A DNA stretch of 64,000 nt from Pedobacter metabolipauper (GTDB lineage: Bacteria; Bacteroidota; Bacteroidia; Sphingobacteriales; Sphingobacteriaceae): positions 346,179-410,178 of the forward strand of contig NZ_SNYC01000007.1 in assembly GCF_004362715.1 (NCBI RefSeq), given 5' to 3'. A model generated the notes under the pieces. It had not been told where the DNA came from. It searched no databases and worked only from the letters and a program-made list of their open reading frames with translations. The position numbers were made by a program, and so were the translations under genes. Shown here in pieces: positions 1 through 9,469 of the stretch. The number at the start of each line of letters is the position of its first letter. Positions within the stretch are counted from its first letter, which is position 1.

Positions 1-612
1 CTGTACTACTCAGATGAAGGTATCTATACGAAGACGAACGAACAAAATATATCGATATTCAGATCTTATGACAATGGTTTAAGCTGGACTAAAAAGCCGG
101 AGATCGTTTCTTTCCGGGCAGGCCATCGGGATGGAATGCCCGTTCCCATACTTTTGAGGGGGAAAGACGAAATCGTTTTTTCCATTGAAGACAATGCCAG
201 CGGACAATTTAAACCTTCGATTATTCGTAATCGTTTAACTCAAAACTGGCAAAAACCAGTAGGTGCAAATGATGCTGAACGCAGCGCTGCATTTATTCCT
301 GGCTTACCAGACACAGTTTATGCAGGAGCTCCTTATCTCCGCCAGCTAAAAAACGGACATACTTTGTTGTCTTACCAAAGTACGATGAACAGGAGGCACA
401 ACTGGGAACAGGCTTGTATGCAGGTTGCCATTGGAGACTCTGATGCACGCAACTTTAAACCTGTGAATACGCCATTTCAAATTCCGCTTGATAAACAAGG
501 TCTATGGAATTCCATCTGTATTCTGGATGACGATACCGTGATTGCGATCACATCAACCAATGCCTATACCAGTTCTAATTCAATCTGGATGATCAAGGGT
601 AAGTTAAATTAA
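1..612 (+). CDS. Sialidase-like (BNR/Asp-box) protein, C-terminal part
   Basis: The frame is open from base 1, so the 5' end lies outside the window; the ATG at 136 is internal. Just before it the frame reads a partial Asp-box (DNGLSWTKK), the beta-hairpin motif of sialidase-type six-bladed propellers. The rest (RDGMPVPILL, then a GLWNSICILDDDTVIAI stretch) fits the last blades of an exo-sialidase or GH93-like exo-glycosidase. No catalytic residues can be placed because the N-terminal half is missing. Its stop codon overlaps the stop of the convergent DUF6266 gene (609-612). It could belong to a carbohydrate-use locus to the left; the true substrate cannot be told. Confidence 0.6.
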   Translation: MYYSDEGIYTKTNEQNISIFRSYDNGLSWTKKPEIVSFRAGHRDGMPVPILLRGKDEIVFSIEDNASGQFKPSIIRNRLTQNWQKPVGANDAERSAAFIPGLPDTVYAGAPYLRQLKNGHTLLSYQSTMNRRHNWEQACMQVAIGDSDARNFKPVNTPFQIPLDKQGLWNSICILDDDTVIAITSTNAYTSSNSIWMIKGKLN

Positions 613-1487
613 GATCTGTTTTTAATTTTTTTCATAACCGTTTTGATCCTTTGGCCAGGCTTATCTTTTGGATCCGTCTGAATTGCTTTCTTCTTCTTTA
701 TATCCAGAGCAGCCTCAATCGTCGTATCGGTGCTGATTTCTCTGTTTGTCTGTTTACCTGATTCTGATGTCTTTTTACTTAATTCTGCGTGTTGTATTGG
801 CTTTTCGGGCACAATGAATGCAGTTGTTAATGCAACTGGCTCCTCTTCATATCCCACACTTCCAACATACACACTGTTAGAAATTTCATTCTTATCATCT
901 GTGATAAAAGACATATAAGCATGTAGCTTGTGACCCATAAAAGTGTCTGGCAGCTCCATAAAGTTAGTTCCGGCATTCTTGCGGGCACCGCTAAGTGTAT
1001 AGTAAGATTTCTTTAATGCTGGTGCATATACCAATAACATAACCCGGGGTGTAGCCCGATCGTAAGATTGATCTGCATCTACCTCCCAGCTAAATTCTAT
1101 GCCATTATCTGCAAGGTTCACCGATGCATTTACAGCTATTGGAAGCTGCCCTTCAGACAGTCTAACTTGCGCATAATCTATAGCCAAATGGGGATATTCG
1201 CCCTGTAAACTGTGTTTTAACTGGTATGATTTTACTGCATTATTAGCGGAAAAAGACTGATTTTTTGAAACCAGTCCGAAGCCTAATGCCACAAACGTGG
1301 TCATGCTGTGGATCATCTCACCAACCACACTCATCTTCTGCATATTTGCCAATTGCTTTCTTGAACGCGGTACCGTAGATTTTTTCTTTTTCTTTCTGAT
1401 AAAAGCTTCACCGTTTCTAATAAAACCTTCTACATCACCTACACATCCCTGTACTCCACCGAGTATCCCATTTTTAATCCGTGCCAT
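609..1487 (-). CDS. DUF6266 family protein
   Basis: A 292-residue protein with the N-terminal signature of DUF6266 (MARIKNGILGG, then a basic KKKKK patch and SRKQLANMQKMSVV). This family is found in Bacteroidota, is of unknown function and has no obvious signal peptide here. After residue 110 come beta-rich segments with conserved-looking blocks (EFSWEVD, RVMLLVYAPALK, HAYMSFITDD), and the last 50 residues are lysine-rich and disordered. The gene is monocistronic, running convergently into the sialidase-like gene with the two stops overlapping. The family call rests on recognition of the N-terminal motif and overall layout; function is not inferred. Confidence 0.7.
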   Translation of the reverse strand: MARIKNGILGGVQGCVGDVEGFIRNGEAFIRKKKKKSTVPRSRKQLANMQKMSVVGEMIHSMTTFVALGFGLVSKNQSFSANNAVKSYQLKHSLQGEYPHLAIDYAQVRLSEGQLPIAVNASVNLADNGIEFSWEVDADQSYDRATPRVMLLVYAPALKKSYYTLSGARKNAGTNFMELPDTFMGHKLHAYMSFITDDKNEISNSVYVGSVGYEEEPVALTTAFIVPEKPIQHAELSKKTSESGKQTNREISTDTTIEAALDIKKKKAIQTDPKDKPGQRIKTVMKKIKNRS

Positions 1488-1852
1488 AATTCTAAATTTA
1501 ATTTTTATTTAAAACAACAACATATTGATTATCAATTTGTTTTGCAATTGAATTTAGGCTCGTGTCTACTTTAAGGAAAATGAACGGAATTATTTAGCCA
1601 GATTACCAGCAACTGTTTACCAGTCCCGACTGAAAAACCTCTGAACATATACTGGTTAAAAGCTGGAAATAAGCTGGTCAGATATAATTAACCAATAAGA
1701 AATTTGGCGGTGCTTTTTATTTGAAAAAAAGTTAAAAATTTATAAATGGCACTTGTTTACAAGAGATACATGTTTGTAGAAGGTATTTGCAATGAAATAT
1801 AAAAGTGGAGAAAACATAACTGTTCTTAGATGGGAGCAAGCAACCGGTATGT
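1488..1852. other. Intergenic region, no gene seen
   Basis: This 365-bp AT-rich stretch lies between the start of the DUF6266 gene and the end of the small lipoprotein gene. It should hold the DUF6266 promoter. A 13-bp near-palindrome ATTGATTATCAAT lies at about 1532 and several TACCAG/CTGGT motifs occur at 1600-1680, but no coding frame or clear terminator was found. Confidence 0.5.
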
Positions 1853-2311
1853 TTAAGGATAAAGTACCCGTTGGCGAATTAACAGCCCGTGATTTCCTTT
1901 CGTATATCTGATCAGGGCGATTAAGTTGTCTTTGTAATCCGAGAGCGTTCCGTTTTCCTCATCACGGGCAGCTTCGTAAACATGACCTTCATAATTCACC
2001 AGAAATGCTTTCTTGTAAAAAAGAATGGTGAAGTTATTGGCAGCGGCTATATCCCGTATCGTATACTGCTGTTTTACGAAATCATCTAATTTTAACTGAA
2101 AATCTACTGAAGAAAACTGACTGTAGTTTGAAATCTCGTAGTATTGAAAAACCTCTTTGGTACTAAATAACCGCAGATCTAATCCTTTGCCAGTTCTTAA
2201 CCGCTCATTAAGGCTGGAGTCAATGGGTTCAATTTTAAGATTGCCGCTTTTGCATCCAAAATAATTGATTGCCAGTAGAACCATGAAAAGTATCCTATAT
2301 TTTTTGATCAT
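1853..2311 (-). CDS. Small putative lipoprotein
   Basis: A 152-residue protein with an N-terminal hydrophobic segment ending in FGC at about residue 20, which looks like a relaxed lipobox, so a membrane-anchored lipoprotein is likely. The remaining sequence, with DLRLFSTKEVFQYYE and a C-terminal RYTKGNHGLLIRQR, is not recognised. It is the last gene of a minus-strand cluster of three small exported proteins; the spacing to the preceding gene is 56 bp, compatible with one transcript. No function is proposed. Confidence 0.55.
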   Translation of the reverse strand: MIKKYRILFMVLLAINYFGCKSGNLKIEPIDSSLNERLRTGKGLDLRLFSTKEVFQYYEISNYSQFSSVDFQLKLDDFVKQQYTIRDIAAANNFTILFYKKAFLVNYEGHVYEAARDEENGTLSDYKDNLIALIRYTKGNHGLLIRQRVLYP

Positions 2312-2367
2312 TGCGATGTTAAAGATAATGATTGTTAAATTGTTGAATCATACTTCAGATGCATTTT

Positions 2368-2883
2368 TCAGGGCTTTGAATACTGCTTCATTAATTCTTC
2401 ATATATATTATAGAAATCAGTTCTTTTAACGGATAAATATCCAGTTGCCCCGTTTTTAAATTGCTCCTTATCAATTTCCTGGAAATCGATAACTATAGCA
2501 TTGTCTTTATAAGTGTAAACAGTCACCAATCTTGATTTTCGGATAGTGATGTTTTTATATTTATCTTTTATAAAAGTTGCTAATTTGTTTTGATCAGTCA
2601 GTGTCCTAATCTTAAACGCGTAACCGGCCAGTGTACCTTTATACGACAAGATCTCGATATGGTCCGGTATATAGCCGTTAAACGACAGCGTTTTATTTTG
2701 AACGCCATATGAAATCATATCGGCATTGTCGAACATTTTCCCTTCCCTGATATCTGAATTGCCATTCATCAGTACCTTAGGGTCTTCATTAAATTTAACA
2801 TTGCTTAAGTCGGTCTTATTTTGAGGATAAGCAGCCATATTCGTAAATATTAAAAGCGTAAACAAAATCTTTTGTAATCCCAT
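2368..2883 (-). CDS. Secreted hypothetical protein
   Basis: A 171-residue protein beginning with a typical signal peptide (MGLQKILFTLLIFTNMAAYPQ) and a probable cleavage after the AYPQ region. The mature part has no motif that I recognise; it alternates charged and hydrophobic residues as in a small alpha/beta domain and contains IRKSRLVTVYTYKDNAIVIDF. It lies 10 bp downstream of the MORN-like gene and is probably cotranscribed with it. Function unknown; export is the only supported statement. Confidence 0.55.
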   Translation of the reverse strand: MGLQKILFTLLIFTNMAAYPQNKTDLSNVKFNEDPKVLMNGNSDIREGKMFDNADMISYGVQNKTLSFNGYIPDHIEILSYKGTLAGYAFKIRTLTDQNKLATFIKDKYKNITIRKSRLVTVYTYKDNAIVIDFQEIDKEQFKNGATGYLSVKRTDFYNIYEELMKQYSKP

Positions 2884-2893
2884 ATGGTTTCGT

Positions 2894-3343
2894 CTAGTGT
2901 GTGATCGTTTTAATTAGCTTCCCGGTAGCATCAAAGTATTGCCAGGTGCCGATAGCGTGAATTTCTGATTCATATAACTCATAATTATTGAACTTTTCTA
3001 CGGACTTGATCTTTCCGTTCGGATGATACTTTTTCTTTAGGATATAAGCCTGTGTAATGGTACCATTATGGTAATAGATGGATTCAAGCAACTTACCATT
3101 GGGATCATAAGTGTTCCAGGTTCCTACAAATGTCCCTGTGGAAATTCCTTGATCTGAATAATATCCCTGATACCCCCGTTGTTTGATCTTCCCGTTGGGA
3201 TGATAGGTCGCAATTAATCGCTTGCCGGCAATCATCGCCGGTTTACCGGGTTGTTTTTTTGGTTTTTGGAAAGCGGTTGAGTAGCCCATATCCGCTGCCA
3301 AAATGAGCAGTGCCGCGATTGATGTCATCAGTGCTTTTTTCAT
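2894..3343 (-). CDS. Exported protein with MORN-like HPNGK repeats
   Basis: A 149-residue protein with a signal peptide (about residues 1-24) followed by repeats of the type [HD]PNGK[IL] at roughly residues 49, 86, 108 and ATGKLI near 140. These are variant MORN repeats as seen in YwqK-like and other Bacteroidota surface proteins, forming short beta hairpins. It is the first gene of the three-gene minus-strand cluster. The repeat content is visible directly; a role in surface binding or immunity, as proposed for some YwqK relatives, would be speculation. Confidence 0.6.
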   Translation of the reverse strand: MKKALMTSIAALLILAADMGYSTAFQKPKKQPGKPAMIAGKRLIATYHPNGKIKQRGYQGYYSDQGISTGTFVGTWNTYDPNGKLLESIYYHNGTITQAYILKKKYHPNGKIKSVEKFNNYELYESEIHAIGTWQYFDATGKLIKTITH

Positions 3344-3518
3344 ATTGCCTATTTAAATAGGTTGGCTAACCTATTATTTAGATAAGGTTGGAAATGGGAT
3401 TAATGTTTTTTTTTGCATAAAAATAACCCATTTCAATGCCATTATCCAATGGCTGGTATTGAAAAAGTTAGTATAGTTATTACGATCATAATAGATTTTA
3501 ACTATTTGACATAGAATT

Positions 3519-3545
3519 TATTGATTGGTTTTATCACAATCAATA
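3519..3545. promoter_or_regulatory. Dyad upstream of katG (candidate OxyR-type operator)
   Basis: Arms TATTGATTG and CAATCAATA form a perfect 9-bp inverted repeat separated by 9 bp, ending 66 bp before the katG ATG. LysR-type activators such as OxyR, which control catalase genes in Bacteroidota, bind interrupted dyads of this kind. The dyad is seen directly; the binding protein is inferred. Confidence 0.45.
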
Positions 3546-3611
3546 TCATAAATTTATAGTAATTTACAAGTACACAGACGCAAGTAAGTGTTCAAATATA
3601 AACTTATAACT

Positions 3612-5882
3612 ATGGAAAAAGAATCAAATGACATCAGCAAATGTCCGTTTCATAATGGCAGCATGAAACACAATACTGGCGGTGGCGGTACCCGGAACCA
3701 CGATTGGTGGCCCAATCAGCTGAAGCTAAATATCCTGCGTCAGCATTCTGCTTTATCAGATCCAATGGGAAAAGATTTTAATTATGCTGAAGCGTTTAAC
3801 AGCCTGGATCTCGCTGCTGTGAAAAGCGACCTTCATGCGCTAATGACTGACTCACAGGACTGGTGGCCGGCAGATTTTGGCCACTATGGTGGTTTGTTTA
3901 TACGTATGGCATGGCATAGTGCAGGAACCTATCGGGTTGGCGATGGACGTGGTGGTGCTGGTGCCGGGCTTCAGCGTTTTGCACCGCTTAACAGCTGGCC
4001 AGATAATGTGAGTTTGGATAAAGCCCGCAGGTTGCTTTGGCCAATCAAACAAAAATATGGTAATAAAATTTCATGGGCTGATCTGATGATCCTTACCGGT
4101 AACGTTGCATTAGAGTCGATGGGTTTTAAAACCTTTGGTTTTGCCGGTGGTCGTGAAGATGTGTGGGAAGCAGATGAATCCGTGTATTGGGGTTCTGAAA
4201 GCACCTGGCTCGGTGGCGACCTTCGTTATGCACATGGTTCACCAGGGGTGGAAGAAGGGCATGGTGTATTGGTGTCTGATGATGATGCCGATGGCGACAT
4301 CCATTCCCGTAACCTGGAGAAACCACTTGCTGCCGTTCAAATGGGACTGATCTATGTAAATCCTGAAGGTCCGGATGGTAATCCAGATCCCGTAGCTGCT
4401 GCGAAAGATATTCGTGATACGTTTGGGCGGATGGCCATGAACGATGAGGAAACCGTTGCATTAATTGCCGGCGGACATAGCTTCGGTAAAACTCATGGTG
4501 CTGCATCTGCAGACCATGTTGGTAAAGAGCCGGAAGCAGTAGATGTTGAAATGCAGGGCTTTGGCTGGAGTAACAGTTATGGTTCTGGCAAAGGTGCCGA
4601 TACCATTACCAGTGGACTGGAAGTAACCTGGACCAAAACACCGACCCAATGGAGCAATAATTTCTTTGAAAACCTGCTGGGCTTTGAATGGCAGCTGTCT
4701 AAAAGTCCGGCTGGCGCGCAGCAATGGGTAGCTAAAAATGCTGATGCCATTATTCCTGATGCTTACGACAGTTCAAAAAAACATCTCCCTACAATGCTTA
4801 CCACGGATCTTGCGTTAAGGTTTGATCCGGCTTATGAAAAAATATCACGTCGCTTTTTAGAAAACCCGGATGCATTTGCAGACGCTTTTGCAAGGGCCTG
4901 GTTTAAGCTGACGCACCGTGATATGGGACCTGTTTCCCGTTATTTGGGACCAGAGGTTCCTCAGGAAGAATTGATCTGGCAAGATCCCATTCCTGCAGTA
5001 GATCATGCGTTGATCACTGAAAATGATGTTGCCGCATTGAAAGCTAAAGTATTGGAATCTGGTTTGAGTGTATCCGAATTGGTTACTACCGCATGGGCGT
5101 CGGCTTCTACCTTCCGTGGTTCTGATAAACGTGGTGGTGCCAATGGTGCCCGCATTCGTCTTGCCCCACAAAAATACTGGCAAGTAAACAACCCATCGCA
5201 ACTGCAAAAAGTACTGGACGTACTGGAAGGCATTCAAAAAGAATTTAATGATGTACAGGCAGATGGTAAAAAAGTTTCCCTGGCAGATTTGATCGTGCTT
5301 GCGGGTTGTGCAGGTATTGAAAAAGCAGCTAACGATGCAGGAAATGCCGTTACTGTTCCTTTTACTGCCGGCCGTATGGATGCTTCGCAGGAACAAACTG
5401 ATGTAGAATCATTTGGGTATCTGGAGCCTGCTGCCGACGGTTTCCGCAATTACCGTAAATCAAAGATCCCGGTATCTACCGAAGAATTGCTGATTGATAA
5501 AGCTCATTTATTGACACTCACCGCACCTGAATTAACCGTGCTGCTGGGTGGTATGCGTGTCTTGGATACAAATTTTAATGAATCTAAACATGGTGTTTTT
5601 ACATCGCGGCCAGGTTTACTTACCAATGATTTCTTTGTAAACCTGCTTGACATGAGTACGGTGTGGAAAGCACTATCGGGAGATAAGGAACTTTATGAAG
5701 GGCGCGACCGTGCCACAGGTGATGTAAAATGGACAGCTACGCGTGCAGATCTTGTTTTTGGTTCTAACTCAGAATTGAGGGCTGTTGCTGAAGTATATGG
5801 AAGCGCAGACGGACAGGATAAATTTTTAAAAGATTTTGTGGCTGTTTGGAATAAAGTGATGAACCTGGACAGATTCGATTAA
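3612..5882 (+). CDS. katG: Catalase-peroxidase KatG
   Basis: Bifunctional haem catalase-peroxidase that removes hydrogen peroxide, about 756 residues, normal for the family. The distal haem triad Arg-Trp-His is in IRMAWHSAGTYR, and the proximal His is in GGHSFGKTHG. The N-terminal half carries the active site; the C-terminal half is the family's degenerate duplicated domain (WASASTFRGSDKRGGANGARIR). The residues of the Met-Tyr-Trp adduct can be placed in the usual contexts (LIYVNPEGP, GLEVTWT). I chose the ATG at 3612, giving MEKESNDISKCP, over an in-frame GTG at 3588 whose product lacks family similarity at its start. It is monocistronic, with an upstream dyad at 3519-3545 and a terminator at 5979, and is probably peroxide induced. 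Confidence 0.97.
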   Translation: MEKESNDISKCPFHNGSMKHNTGGGGTRNHDWWPNQLKLNILRQHSALSDPMGKDFNYAEAFNSLDLAAVKSDLHALMTDSQDWWPADFGHYGGLFIRMAWHSAGTYRVGDGRGGAGAGLQRFAPLNSWPDNVSLDKARRLLWPIKQKYGNKISWADLMILTGNVALESMGFKTFGFAGGREDVWEADESVYWGSESTWLGGDLRYAHGSPGVEEGHGVLVSDDDADGDIHSRNLEKPLAAVQMGLIYVNPEGPDGNPDPVAAAKDIRDTFGRMAMNDEETVALIAGGHSFGKTHGAASADHVGKEPEAVDVEMQGFGWSNSYGSGKGADTITSGLEVTWTKTPTQWSNNFFENLLGFEWQLSKSPAGAQQWVAKNADAIIPDAYDSSKKHLPTMLTTDLALRFDPAYEKISRRFLENPDAFADAFARAWFKLTHRDMGPVSRYLGPEVPQEELIWQDPIPAVDHALITENDVAALKAKVLESGLSVSELVTTAWASASTFRGSDKRGGANGARIRLAPQKYWQVNNPSQLQKVLDVLEGIQKEFNDVQADGKKVSLADLIVLAGCAGIEKAANDAGNAVTVPFTAGRMDASQEQTDVESFGYLEPAADGFRNYRKSKIPVSTEELLIDKAHLLTLTAPELTVLLGGMRVLDTNFNESKHGVFTSRPGLLTNDFFVNLLDMSTVWKALSGDKELYEGRDRATGDVKWTATRADLVFGSNSELRAVAEVYGSADGQDKFLKDFVAVWNKVMNLDRFD

Positions 5883-5978
5883 GGGTTATAGATTGAACTA
5901 AAAAGGCGTCATTATGATTGCCGCTTAGCAGTTGGAAGACCCGATAGTTTGTGGACTGCCTCAAACAGGTTAGACTGG

Positions 5979-6026
5979 AATGCCCCTTATAAAGTATCTA
6001 ACTTTTCGGGGGCATTTCATTTTTTT
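5979..6026 (+). terminator. Rho-independent terminator of katG
   Basis: Arms AATGCCCC (5979-5986) and GGGGCATT (6009-6016) enclose an inner pair AAAGT/ACTTT, and a run of seven T follows at 6020. It sits about 100 bp after the katG stop. Confidence 0.8.
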
Positions 6027-6042
6027 AGGCATTTTTAATTTG

Positions 6043-7599
6043 TTACCAGCTGCTTCCTGCACCACCGCCTCCTGAGGAACCTCCGCTACTGCTTGAAGAA
6101 GAGGAACTGCTGCTGGATGAACTGCTGCCGGAAGAGGATGAACTGCTCGATGATGTTGCGATCTTAGCAATGGTGTACATCACTTTGTCGTTAAAATTGC
6201 AATTCTTGCAAACATGCAATGTATATCCCGATCCTTCGCTCGAAGTGGTTGCACTCTGGATAATGTGACTTTCTTTATACATCCTGGTCTGAAAGTGACA
6301 TTTGGTACATTCAGTGGCTTTGGATTTTACATTTCTATAATCAAGGATCAATTTATCCTTACAGTCGCTGCAGGTCCACACATCATAATCTATCGAATCA
6401 ATCCGCTCTTCGGTGAGCTGTCCTTTTGATAAATAATGATCATCCTGATCCTCATCCAGACGTACCATATCCTTTTTGCAGGTATGGCAGGCAACAGGTG
6501 CATCTCTTAATGCCTGCTGCCGGTCTGTATATTTTTTCCAATAGGATTTAAAAAATGGATAGGGAAAAGCCAGGGCTGCCCAATCCATTGTGGCATGTGT
6601 TTCCTGCCATTTGAGGTATTGCTCGTGATTACTCAAACCGGTTAATGAACGGGAAAGTCTGCTGCTTAAAATCCAAAAGTGGATCTGTATATAAAAGAGC
6701 AGAAAAACATAAAGCAGAATCACTTGTCTGACCTCAATCCATGAAACCGGAAAGTATATATTGAGCACTATTATTCCTGTAGCAGGAATTAGGACCAGGA
6801 ACCAGAGCACAGGGTTAAGGAAGAAGTTCTTGTAACGGTTTGCAGTAATGTTCGCGGCAACTTTACCAGCCAGGATAAAATATACAATTAAAATGCCGAG
6901 AGTTATCCAGCCGCCTGGTGATCCCAAAGATTTTTGCTGATTTGATGCCGCAAGTGCCTGCCGTGATTCTGCTACGCCATACGGTTCTACGATGTCATAT
7001 TCCGGAACTACTTCAGGAGGCGATATCGTATCAACTGTTGTTGCATCTGGAATTTTTACAGTTGCTGTTGAAGATGTCCCGTCGTCTTCTGTCTTTAAGT
7101 GATTGATTACCGCATCTACACCGGCTGTTATGGCGAGGTCAAAGTTGTCTTCTTTTGCGTGGGGAACCATATATTCCTGTTGAATCTGATAACAAATTAC
7201 ATCTGGTAATGTGCCTTCCAGCCCATAACCTGTTTCGAATTCCATTCTTCTCTGGTCTTTTACCACCAGGATCAACAAGCCATTGTCCTTTTCTTTATCT
7301 CCGATTTTCCATGTATTGAAAAGCTCATGAGCAAATACTTTAGGTACATTTTCTCCAATGGTGTTTACAAATACCACGTCGATATGTGCAGTACCTGACT
7401 GATCAAGGGGGCTTAACTTTGCATTCAGATCTGATACCGTTTGATCAGAAAGCAGGCCGTCTGGATTGCTTACGTAAGTTTCATTCAGCGTCTTGGGATC
7501 TGGAATGGAACTTAAGAAATCTTGTTCTGTGGGATGGGGGTTACAGCCAAACAGCAGGATGCTGATGCATAAAAGGAGCGGGAACTTTATATTTTGCAT
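6043..7599 (-). CDS. TPM-domain (YgcG-like) membrane lipoprotein
   Basis: A 518-residue protein. A lipobox-like LLFGC ends the signal peptide at about residue 19. Residues 40-175 are a TPM domain (YVSNPDGLLSD, KDNGLLILVVKDQRRMEFETGYGLEG), known from TLP18.3/Psb32/MOLO-1 proteins. Three hydrophobic segments follow at about 230-310, then two pairs of CxxC motifs (CHTCKKD, CSDCKDK, CTKCHF, CKNCNF) that look like zinc ribbons, and a serine tract ending in GGGGAGSSW, the low-complexity tail typical of YgcG relatives. The serine tract uses mixed codons. The family is linked to membrane or phosphatase-like functions, but the reaction is unsettled. Monocistronic, facing katG. Confidence 0.8.
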   Translation of the reverse strand: MQNIKFPLLLCISILLFGCNPHPTEQDFLSSIPDPKTLNETYVSNPDGLLSDQTVSDLNAKLSPLDQSGTAHIDVVFVNTIGENVPKVFAHELFNTWKIGDKEKDNGLLILVVKDQRRMEFETGYGLEGTLPDVICYQIQQEYMVPHAKEDNFDLAITAGVDAVINHLKTEDDGTSSTATVKIPDATTVDTISPPEVVPEYDIVEPYGVAESRQALAASNQQKSLGSPGGWITLGILIVYFILAGKVAANITANRYKNFFLNPVLWFLVLIPATGIIVLNIYFPVSWIEVRQVILLYVFLLFYIQIHFWILSSRLSRSLTGLSNHEQYLKWQETHATMDWAALAFPYPFFKSYWKKYTDRQQALRDAPVACHTCKKDMVRLDEDQDDHYLSKGQLTEERIDSIDYDVWTCSDCKDKLILDYRNVKSKATECTKCHFQTRMYKESHIIQSATTSSEGSGYTLHVCKNCNFNDKVMYTIAKIATSSSSSSSSGSSSSSSSSSSSSSSGGSSGGGGAGSSW

Positions 7600-7991
7600 A
7601 AAACATCAACAGTGAAACGCTATATATTGTTTATTTTCATTCCCTTTTCTCACCTCGCAATTAGCTGCTTGGATCATTTCTGCCTAATTACATGATAACC
7701 ATATAAAATAATTTTATGAAGATCAATTGCCCGTTATCCAGAGAAGATTGTTTATCTGTGTGTTAAGCCCCTATTGCAGCTAAATTGGCTAACTACTAGT
7801 CAAAAGTATAAGTTCTGGTTGCTTATAATAGAAAAAAGGATTAGATTTTACTCGTGTTTTTTAAAGTTAACTATTTGATAATTATTAAATTATCTTTTTT
7901 GTTATCTGGATTTTTCCGATTAACCACCAGTAGTCAAGAAGGATGTAAAAGTAATTATTGAGTTTTGCATCCTAACCTTATAAACCACTGT
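7600..7991. other. Divergent intergenic region before the first PUL
   Basis: This 392-bp AT-rich gap separates the divergent TPM and NHL/IPT genes and must hold both promoters. A weak GATAAT/ATTATC dyad is at about 7876-7893. A TTG at 7965 would extend the next frame by 9 residues but its product lacks a proper signal peptide start. No further gene seen. Confidence 0.45.
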
Positions 7992-9368
7992 ATGAAAGAT
8001 TTTACCAAGCATTTAATTTTTTTGCTCGTCTGTCATTTGTTCTTAATTGGATGTAAAACGGATGAGATTAATATCAAAGGACGTGATCCTGGCAAGCCGA
8101 CTGTAATCAGCGACTTCTTTCCGAAAGAAGGTGCAGTCCGCACAAGGTTCTATATTTACGGAAGCAATTTAGGTAACGACATTTCAAAAATAAGGGTTTC
8201 AATAGGCGGTCGCGATTTAAGTGTGATCGGAGCTTCAGGAGACAAGATTTATTGCATTGTTCCCAGGCAGACCACTTCAGGAGAGGTAAAAGTAGTAATT
8301 ACTGGCGATGATGGAAAAACCATTGCTGAGCATGTATTTACTGAAAAGTTCAATTACGAAACCAGGACTACAGTTGGTACTCTTGTAGGAAAGGTGGACG
8401 TATACGGAAACTCTGCCGTTGTTAACGGTACCTTTGAAGAAGCCGGTTTCAATGACCCGACCTGGATGCTCTTTGAACCCAATACCAATTCACTTTTTGT
8501 AGTGGAAAGAAGTAAGCTTGTTCGAAGGGTTGATATCAATGAAAAACAGGTAACTACACTCATTACTAATGGACAAGCTTCTTTTAAAGGTTTGCAAACT
8601 GCAACGATGAGCTTTGATAATGATACCCTGTTTATTGTTGACGACAATGGGCAAAACAACAAGAATTTTGTGGCCATAGCTTATACGTTGCGATCAGAGA
8701 ACTTTAGAAGGGTGCATCCGTATCTGTACGACCGTACCAGTTACGCATGTGCACATCATCCTATAGATCGTGTTATGTTTTTCAATACCTGGTGGGGTGG
8801 AGGCGTAATGAAAGCGTTCTATGATCCTGCACTTGGCGGTTTAAATTCAAAGGAACTTTTTAGAGTAGGTGGGAATAATGATATCAAGACAACCATTCAC
8901 TTTCATCCCTCCGGAAATTACGCTTATTTCCTGGAAGGGGGCTGTGTGTATAAGAGTAATTACAATTGGACTGCAAAGGAATTGACTGCACCGATTGTTT
9001 TTGCAGGGCAACCAGGTACCACGGGTGATATAGACGCAATAGGCACCTCAGCCAGATTTTCTTCGCTCTATCAGGGTGTGTTTGTTAAGAATCCGGCATA
9101 TGCCGGACAAGCTGACGAGTATGATTTTTATCTGTGTGATATCAATAACCACAGTATCCGGGTCGTATCGCCAACTGGTGAAGTTGCCACATATGCTGGT
9201 AAAGGAAGTCCGTCTTCTGATGGGAAGAAAGAAGGGTATATTGATGGCGATCTGAGAAAGGAAGCCCGATTTAACAAGCCGAGTGGTATAGCCTATGACG
9301 AAGGTCGGAAAATTATGTACATCTCAGAACAAATCAACAGACGGATTCGCACGATAAGTGTAGAATAG
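7992..9368 (+). CDS. IPT/TIG and NHL-repeat surface lipoprotein
   Basis: A 458-residue lipoprotein (lipobox LIGC at about residue 20) that opens the first Sus-type locus. Residues 35-110 form an IPT/TIG Ig-like domain (PTVISDFFPKEG, FYIYGSNLG). The remainder is an NHL-type propeller, with blade signatures such as DINNHSIRVVSPTGEVATYAG and FNKPSGIAYDEGRKIMYISE at the C-terminus. Proteins of this architecture are common beside SusC/SusD pairs, where they are thought to bind glycan at the cell surface. The start at 7992 (MKDFTKHL) directly precedes the signal peptide. It is followed 101 bp later by susC in the same orientation. Confidence 0.8.
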   Translation: MKDFTKHLIFLLVCHLFLIGCKTDEINIKGRDPGKPTVISDFFPKEGAVRTRFYIYGSNLGNDISKIRVSIGGRDLSVIGASGDKIYCIVPRQTTSGEVKVVITGDDGKTIAEHVFTEKFNYETRTTVGTLVGKVDVYGNSAVVNGTFEEAGFNDPTWMLFEPNTNSLFVVERSKLVRRVDINEKQVTTLITNGQASFKGLQTATMSFDNDTLFIVDDNGQNNKNFVAIAYTLRSENFRRVHPYLYDRTSYACAHHPIDRVMFFNTWWGGGVMKAFYDPALGGLNSKELFRVGGNNDIKTTIHFHPSGNYAYFLEGGCVYKSNYNWTAKELTAPIVFAGQPGTTGDIDAIGTSARFSSLYQGVFVKNPAYAGQADEYDFYLCDINNHSIRVVSPTGEVATYAGKGSPSSDGKKEGYIDGDLRKEARFNKPSGIAYDEGRKIMYISEQINRRIRTISVE

Positions 9369-9469
9369 TTTAAGCCATTTAAATAAGTTTTTCAGAAAAA
9401 TTACCTGCTTTGTTCATGGGTTAAAACACGCCCATGGAACTGTCAACGCAGGAATACAAACAACAGCAC

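Noticed and set aside
1600..1690. TACCAG/CTGGT motifs as a regulatory repeat or CRISPR-like unit
   Set aside because: Copies are short, irregularly spaced and not flanked by unique spacers of constant length.
3852..5449. Several long antisense frames inside katG
   Set aside because: These are shadows caused by codon bias of a clearly real gene; none resembles a known protein.
6055..6160. Serine tract of the TPM protein as a simple-sequence repeat
   Set aside because: The tract uses mixed serine codons and the DNA is not a clean tandem repeat, so it is selected as protein sequence.
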